In this document: piece by piece, positions 13,777-16,777 of the stretch | Numbering within the stretch: position 1 is the first letter of the stretch | Layout: each line of letters starts with the position of its first letter | From: CS1-C013 sp964347265 | GTDB taxonomy: Archaea; Aenigmatarchaeota; Aenigmatarchaeia; Aenigmatarchaeales; Aenigmatarchaeaceae | Direction: 5' to 3' | DNA length: 16,777 nt | Assembly (NCBI GenBank): GCA_964347265.1 | Contig: CAYFXV010000014.1 | Location: 1-16,777 of the forward strand | The notes under the pieces: model-generated | Database searches by the model: none | What the model was told of the DNA's origin: nothing | What the model saw: only the letters and a program-made list of their open reading frames with translations | Made by a program: the position numbers and the translations under genes

Positions 13777-15231
13777 GTGTTAGAAGAAAAAACACTGCCT
13801 AAAAGAAGATTTCCCAAAGACTATAAAGTTGATCCATCAACACTTGCTGCAGGAAGATATGGAACATTGGAAATGGTACAGATATGGGGTCCTGAAAAAA
13901 CTTTTGAATATAGTTTGAGGGTTCAAGGACAAGCTTCTTTGACTTTATCAAGATTGGATCCTCAAATTGTTGCTCGCGATCTAGCAAAAGAAATTGCAGA
14001 GAAAGCAAGCCTTGAATATATTGACCCTAACAGAATAAGAGAATTGGAAGAACAGACTGGTCATGATGTTATTGCTATAAACACTGCTTTAGAAGAGGTT
14101 GTAAGCCCTGCGGCAAAGCCACATATTAACAAAGCAAAGACAAGCGCAGACACAACACAACCTGCAAAAGCTTTACAAATAAAAGATTCATTAGAAGTTA
14201 CTGCTGATTCTACTGAAAACCTGAGAGATATAGTTCTGGAAAAAGCTGTTAAATGGATTGATGCTCCACATATGGACACAACACATTTATACGACGCATT
14301 ACCAAGTGTTGTAGGCAGAGCATTTGCCCATTATGGTGAAATACTTCAATCTAATCTTAAGTTTTTGAAATTTGTATATGATAACTCAATAATAGGTAAG
14401 TGGGGGGATGCAACAGGTTGTCATCATTCTGCAACTACTCTAGGTATTAATGGAATGAAACTGCAAGAAGAATATTGTAGAGATCTAGAAATAGGATTTA
14501 TGGATGCTCCTGCTCAAATCCCTGGACTAGAATTTGAAGCAGATGTTTTTTTTGTTATGGCAAGAACAGGAGAAACATTAAACAATATTGCAAAATACGT
14601 TGCGTGGGGAAAGAGTGATGACGTAAATATCTTTTTCAATAAAAACCCTAAAAGAAGAAAAGCTTCTGCTTCAATGCCTCATAAAGACGAGAAAGGTGGA
14701 AACCCAACAGCAGAAGAGCAAAACATGTCAGTAAGGAACTTTGTTATGGGAAATATGGTCACAGCTTTAGCAAATTGTGAACTCCCCTATGCCAGAAATC
14801 TAGCTGCTTCATCAAACAGTAGAATTAACCTTGAATATGGGTTCAAATATTTAGATCATGGTATAAGAAGACTTGCAAACACTGTATTTTGGACAGGATT
14901 AAATGAAGAGAGGTGCAAAAAGAGAGTTGAAAGAAGTTTTGGTGTTGTTACATCAGAACAAGTTATGACATATTTGACTGACTCCAGAAAAGTTTCTGAT
15001 CCAATGCCTAGGAGTGAGGCTCACAACCTCATGGGAAAACTTGCAACAAAAGCATGGAGAAACAAAGTTCCATTCATTGAAGTTCTTCTAGAGAATAAAA
15101 AAGTAACTAGCAGAATTGATGAAAAGGTTTTGAGAAACCTAACTGATCCACAAAGATACATAGGTCAAAGCAAAGAAATTGTTACAACAGTTTTTAATAA
15201 ATACTATGAGAAAAAAACTTTAGAAGTTTAG
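13777..15231 (+). CDS. purB: Adenylosuccinate lyase
   Basis: PurB acts in purine synthesis twice: it removes fumarate from SAICAR (the PurC product) and from adenylosuccinate. The 484 residues belong to the fumarase/aspartase superfamily. Landmarks are HDVIAINTALEE (96-107), KTSADTTQPA (121-130; the TSxD substrate loop), DTTHLYDALPSVVGRAFA (167-184; His170 at the catalytic TH position), and the mobile signature loop SASMPHK...GGNPTAEEQ (297-315). The signature loop is longer than the common SSxMPxKxNP form because DEKGG precedes NP. The C-terminal SFGVVTSEQVMTYL, RSEAHNLM and YIGQSKEIV also fit the family. Translation starts at GTG, 4 nt after an SD overlapping the purC stop. The gene is intact, unlike purC, and follows it in the same operon. 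Confidence 0.95.
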   Translation: MLEEKTLPKRRFPKDYKVDPSTLAAGRYGTLEMVQIWGPEKTFEYSLRVQGQASLTLSRLDPQIVARDLAKEIAEKASLEYIDPNRIRELEEQTGHDVIAINTALEEVVSPAAKPHINKAKTSADTTQPAKALQIKDSLEVTADSTENLRDIVLEKAVKWIDAPHMDTTHLYDALPSVVGRAFAHYGEILQSNLKFLKFVYDNSIIGKWGDATGCHHSATTLGINGMKLQEEYCRDLEIGFMDAPAQIPGLEFEADVFFVMARTGETLNNIAKYVAWGKSDDVNIFFNKNPKRRKASASMPHKDEKGGNPTAEEQNMSVRNFVMGNMVTALANCELPYARNLAASSNSRINLEYGFKYLDHGIRRLANTVFWTGLNEERCKKRVERSFGVVTSEQVMTYLTDSRKVSDPMPRSEAHNLMGKLATKAWRNKVPFIEVLLENKKVTSRIDEKVLRNLTDPQRYIGQSKEIVTTVFNKYYEKKTLEV

Positions 15232-15240
15232 AAATACAGT

Positions 15241-15250
15241 TATATTTAAA
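15241..15250 (+). promoter_or_regulatory. TATA box of the structured RNA gene
   Basis: TATATTTAAA starts 9 nt after the purB stop. Its centre is about 29 nt before the first base of the long closing stem at 15275, which is the expected distance from an archaeal TATA box to a start site near 15272-15275. Confidence 0.6.
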
Positions 15251-15274
15251 TAATCTAAATTTTTAAAACTAATT

Positions 15275-15381
15275 ATTGCCCAGAAGGAAGTTCAGACATC
15301 AGATTTCAAGTCTTCGGACTTTGATTTCAGCATGCCGTCTTGTACGGCCTTCAAAGAAGTCTGAACCTTGTGCTGGGCAAT
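15275..15381 (+). ncRNA. Structured non-coding RNA, about 107 nt, no recognised family
   Basis: The transcript ends pair perfectly: ATTGCCCAG (15275-15283) with CTGGGCAAT (15373-15381), 9 bp. Then comes a 6x6 internal loop (AAGGAA / CTTGTG) and an 8-bp stem, GTTCAGAC (15290-15297) with GTCTGAAC (15359-15366). These enclose a junction with two hairpins. P3 is TCAAGTC/GACTTTGA (15306-15324) with a bulged T and a cTTCGg tetraloop at 15312-15317. P4 is GCCGT/ACGGC (15334-15348) with loop CTTGT. A TATA box upstream and TTTTTCTTTT directly after stem 1 mark it as its own gene on the plus strand. The stems are much more GC-rich than the surroundings, and no ORF fits. It is not 5S rRNA (no CGAAC..GGAAGTTAAG core), tRNA, SRP RNA, or a standard H/ACA or C/D guide. 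No plus-strand gene follows, so it is not a riboswitch. Confidence 0.75.
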
Positions 15382-15390
15382 TTTTCTTTT
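15381..15390 (+). terminator. T-tract terminator after the structured RNA
   Basis: TTTTTCTTTT follows immediately on the 3' strand of the closing stem. Archaeal polymerase stops at such U-tracts, and here the GC-rich stem before it resembles an intrinsic terminator. Confidence 0.6.
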
Positions 15391-15693
15391 AGAAGTTAAA
15401 TTATGTTATTAATAAGTTAATTAACAAGAAGGTAATTATAATAATAGTTCTATTAAAGCTTAATTGATTTAGGTTTATAAAATGACGAAATCTCATTTTT
15501 ACTCTCATTTTTCATAAATGAAAAAATTAAAAGAAAAATTTACCTCTTCAGAAAATATAATTGATTTTCCTCTGGAAAACAAGAAAATAGTGACCTTTTT
15601 TATTTATATTAAAAATAAGGAAAAACTATCAGAAAGCTATAATCTCAATTTTTTCTCATTTTTTCTTAGTAATCTCATCATTTGAAACTAGTG
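15382..15693. other. 312-nt gene-poor, AT-rich stretch with TCTCAT repeats
   Basis: No convincing gene is present. TCTCAT occurs at 15491, 15503, 15654 and 15673, and twice more (15717, 15738) inside the adjoining coding end. GTTTATAAAA near 15473 resembles a TATA box. A 55-codon plus-strand ORF at 15518-15685 (MKKLKEKF..., hydrophobic end, no SD) could be a small protein but has nothing to support it beyond this. The stretch separates the 3' end of the structured RNA from the 3' end of the convergent repeat-protein gene, so both transcripts would terminate here. Confidence 0.6.
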
Positions 15694-16777
15694 TCAAGTT
15701 TCAGAATCTTCTGAAATCTCATGAGATTCCTCTTTATTCTCATCTTCTGTTGAGATAGAATAAAAACTGGTTCCTTCTCTTTCCTCTTTTATGACATGTC
15801 CTTTTTCTCGTAATGTCCTGAGCTTCCTAAAGAGAGTTGCCCTTGAACATATCTTTTTTCTGATAACCTCTTCTTCCAAGGCTTTTGTCTCTATTGGTCC
15901 TTTTTCTTTTATGAGACTGAGAATGAGTGAGTCACCAATCTTTTCTACAGTTTTACTTAGCCGTTTCTTAGTTTCTCCGTCTTTAGTAGCATGAATCTCA
16001 GTCTCTATTTCAAATCTGATATTTCTAAGCATCCTTAGTATTTTGTTCTCATAAGATTCTAATTGAGCTTTTAGAGCTTCCTGCTGATCTATTTGCTTAA
16101 TCATACTGTCTTGTATCACAACTATATTATCTTTATAAGTGTCTATTTTTTTGTCTAAGGCTATGAAGCACTGACCTACAGCTGTTGATAATTTATCGAA
16201 TTTTTGGTTTAATTCTACTGTAGAAGACCCAGTTTTTAAGCTTTTCCCGTCTGGAACAACTTTTTTATCTACATTCTCTTTTTCCTTTCCTCCAAATAAT
16301 CTACTAAAAAATCCGGGTTTATTTTGTTCTATTACTGGGATGATTTGTTTGGAAATTAATTCAGATTGTTTGGTTGATTGATCGGATATTGATTGTTCTA
16401 TTACTCCTTTAATATGTTGGGATATCTCTTCTGATTGTTTGGTTGATTGGTCTGATATTGATTGCGGGATAACTTGTTTGACCTGATCTATTAGATTGTT
16501 TGATTGTAAGGTTAATTGGTCGGATATTGTTTGTTCTATTTCTGGTGTGATTTGTTCTAATAACTTGGTTGATTGTGAGGGAACTGATTGTTCTATTGCT
16601 TCTGTGACGCGTTTGGAAATTAATTCAGATTGTTTGGTTGATTGTGTTGTTAATTGATAAGAGATTGATTGCTCTATTTCTGGGGTAATTTGTTCTAATA
16701 GATTAGCTGATTGAGAGGGAACTGATTGTTCTAATGTTTGTTTGATTTGTTTAGAGATTAATTCTGACTGTTTATTT
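15694..16777 (-). CDS. Ser/Gln-rich repeat protein with coiled coil and C-terminal winged helix, N-terminus beyond window
   Basis: The minus-strand frame is open from the window edge to TGA at 15694, giving 360 visible residues; GTG at 16119 is internal, not the start. Residues 1-151 are seven degenerate repeats, mostly 23 residues, with hydrophobic residues about every fourth position (STKQSELISKQI..., STKLLEQITPEIEQ...) and many Ser, Gln and Thr, so probably amphipathic helices. Then come a Gly/aromatic-basic linker, KPGFFSRLFGGKEKE (153-167), a helical/coiled-coil segment (about 187-280), and a winged helix-turn-helix domain (about 281-342: SLIKEKGPIETKALEEEVIRKK and CSRATLFRKLRTLREKGHV, then a wing). 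The acidic Ser/Glu tail is 343-360. The wHTH suggests DNA or protein binding; the repeats suggest multimerisation or a filament. I do not recognise the whole architecture and assign no function. Confidence 0.8.
   Translation of the reverse strand, partial: NKQSELISKQIKQTLEQSVPSQSANLLEQITPEIEQSISYQLTTQSTKQSELISKRVTEAIEQSVPSQSTKLLEQITPEIEQTISDQLTLQSNNLIDQVKQVIPQSISDQSTKQSEEISQHIKGVIEQSISDQSTKQSELISKQIIPVIEQNKPGFFSRLFGGKEKENVDKKVVPDGKSLKTGSSTVELNQKFDKLSTAVGQCFIALDKKIDTYKDNIVVIQDSMIKQIDQQEALKAQLESYENKILRMLRNIRFEIETEIHATKDGETKKRLSKTVEKIGDSLILSLIKEKGPIETKALEEEVIRKKICSRATLFRKLRTLREKGHVIKEEREGTSFYSISTEDENKEESHEISEDSET
16324..16776 (-). repeat. 69-bp coding repeats (23 residues), about seven degenerate units
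   Basis: Unit starts (first base of the Ser codon on the minus strand) are at 16710, 16641, 16572, 16503, 16446 and 16377: spacing 69, 69, 69, 57 and 69, with a further partial unit at the window edge. The fifth unit has lost four codons. Units alternate between an STKQSELISK type and an S..LLEQITPEIEQ type, suggesting a 138-bp higher-order unit. A 34-nt stretch is identical at 16347-16380 and 16611-16644. Confidence 0.9.

Noticed and set aside
15275..15381. 5S rRNA, tRNA, SRP RNA, or H/ACA or C/D guide RNA
   Set aside because: Size and three-way shape recall 5S rRNA, but the conserved CGAAC and GGAAGTTAAG core is absent; there is no tRNA T-loop, no SRP helix 8 motif, no ACA box after the closing stem, and no properly placed C and D boxes.
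15518..15685. 55-codon plus-strand ORF between the structured RNA and the repeat-protein gene
   Set aside because: No ribosome-binding site, no known motif, low-complexity hydrophobic end, and only a loosely placed TATA-like sequence; the length is expected by chance in AT-rich DNA.
15699..15716. Perfect inverted repeat TTTCAGA-ATCT-TCTGAAA as terminator of the repeat-protein gene
   Set aside because: The stem is made of the final coding codons and is not followed by a T-tract on the minus strand, so a terminator role is unsupported.
15694..16119. A 141-residue winged-helix protein starting at GTG 16119
   Set aside because: The same frame is open without interruption to the window edge and encodes a coherent coiled coil and repeats upstream, so this GTG is internal.
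16324..16776. CRISPR array
   Set aside because: The repeats are adjacent without unique spacers, diverge between units, and keep one open reading frame with a 69-bp protein-coding period.

Overview
This is an AT-rich, densely packed archaeal chromosome segment. Archaeal origin is shown by a transcription factor S zinc-ribbon protein, RNA polymerase subunit L, the diphthamide enzyme Dph2, an Endo_dU (DUF99) protein, a DUF460 RNase H-fold protein, an XPF-type nuclease, and a neighbouring pair of ether-lipid enzymes (sn-glycerol-1-phosphate dehydrogenase and a geranylgeranylglyceryl phosphate synthase-like protein). Several genes have a TATA-like box centred 25-28 nt upstream of the start codon and no Shine-Dalgarno sequence, which is the arrangement of leaderless archaeal mRNAs. 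Small, tightly spaced genes would suit a DPANN-type archaeon, but that placement is inference.

Layout. 1-2576 (minus strand): an information-processing cluster in transcription order dph2, rpoL, DUF99, signal peptidase, TFS (TFS is cut by the window edge). 2639-3553 (plus): two tandem paralogous two-helix membrane proteins, the second with a lysine-rich tail built partly from a 51-bp tandem repeat. 3546-4289 (minus): a rhomboid protease. 4374-4637 (plus): a small unknown membrane protein. 4656-6884 (minus): PEP synthase, divergent from 6946-8868 (plus), the two ether-lipid genes egsA and a GGGP synthase with an unusual basic tail. 8859-11395 (minus): a DASS-family anion transporter and a coiled-coil DUF460 protein. 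11433-11954 (plus): a P-loop kinase-like ATPase. 11949-12590 (minus): a helicase-less XPF nuclease. 12685-15231 (plus): purine biosynthesis purC and purB; purC is interrupted by a frameshift best explained by one missing T.

The most unusual part is the right end. Positions 15275-15381 look like a free-standing structured RNA gene: TATA box, 9-bp closing stem, second 8-bp stem, two hairpins (one with a cUUCGg tetraloop) and a T-tract. It matches no RNA family I recognise. After a 312-nt gene-poor stretch with repeated TCTCAT hexamers comes the 3' part of a long minus-strand gene that is open to the window edge. It encodes degenerate 23-residue Ser/Gln-rich repeats, a coiled coil and a C-terminal winged-helix domain.

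Functional themes are carbon flow from pyruvate to PEP and on to archaeal lipids (PpsA; EgsA and GGGPS for the lipid steps), purine synthesis, transcription and translation maintenance, DNA repair, and membrane proteolysis.
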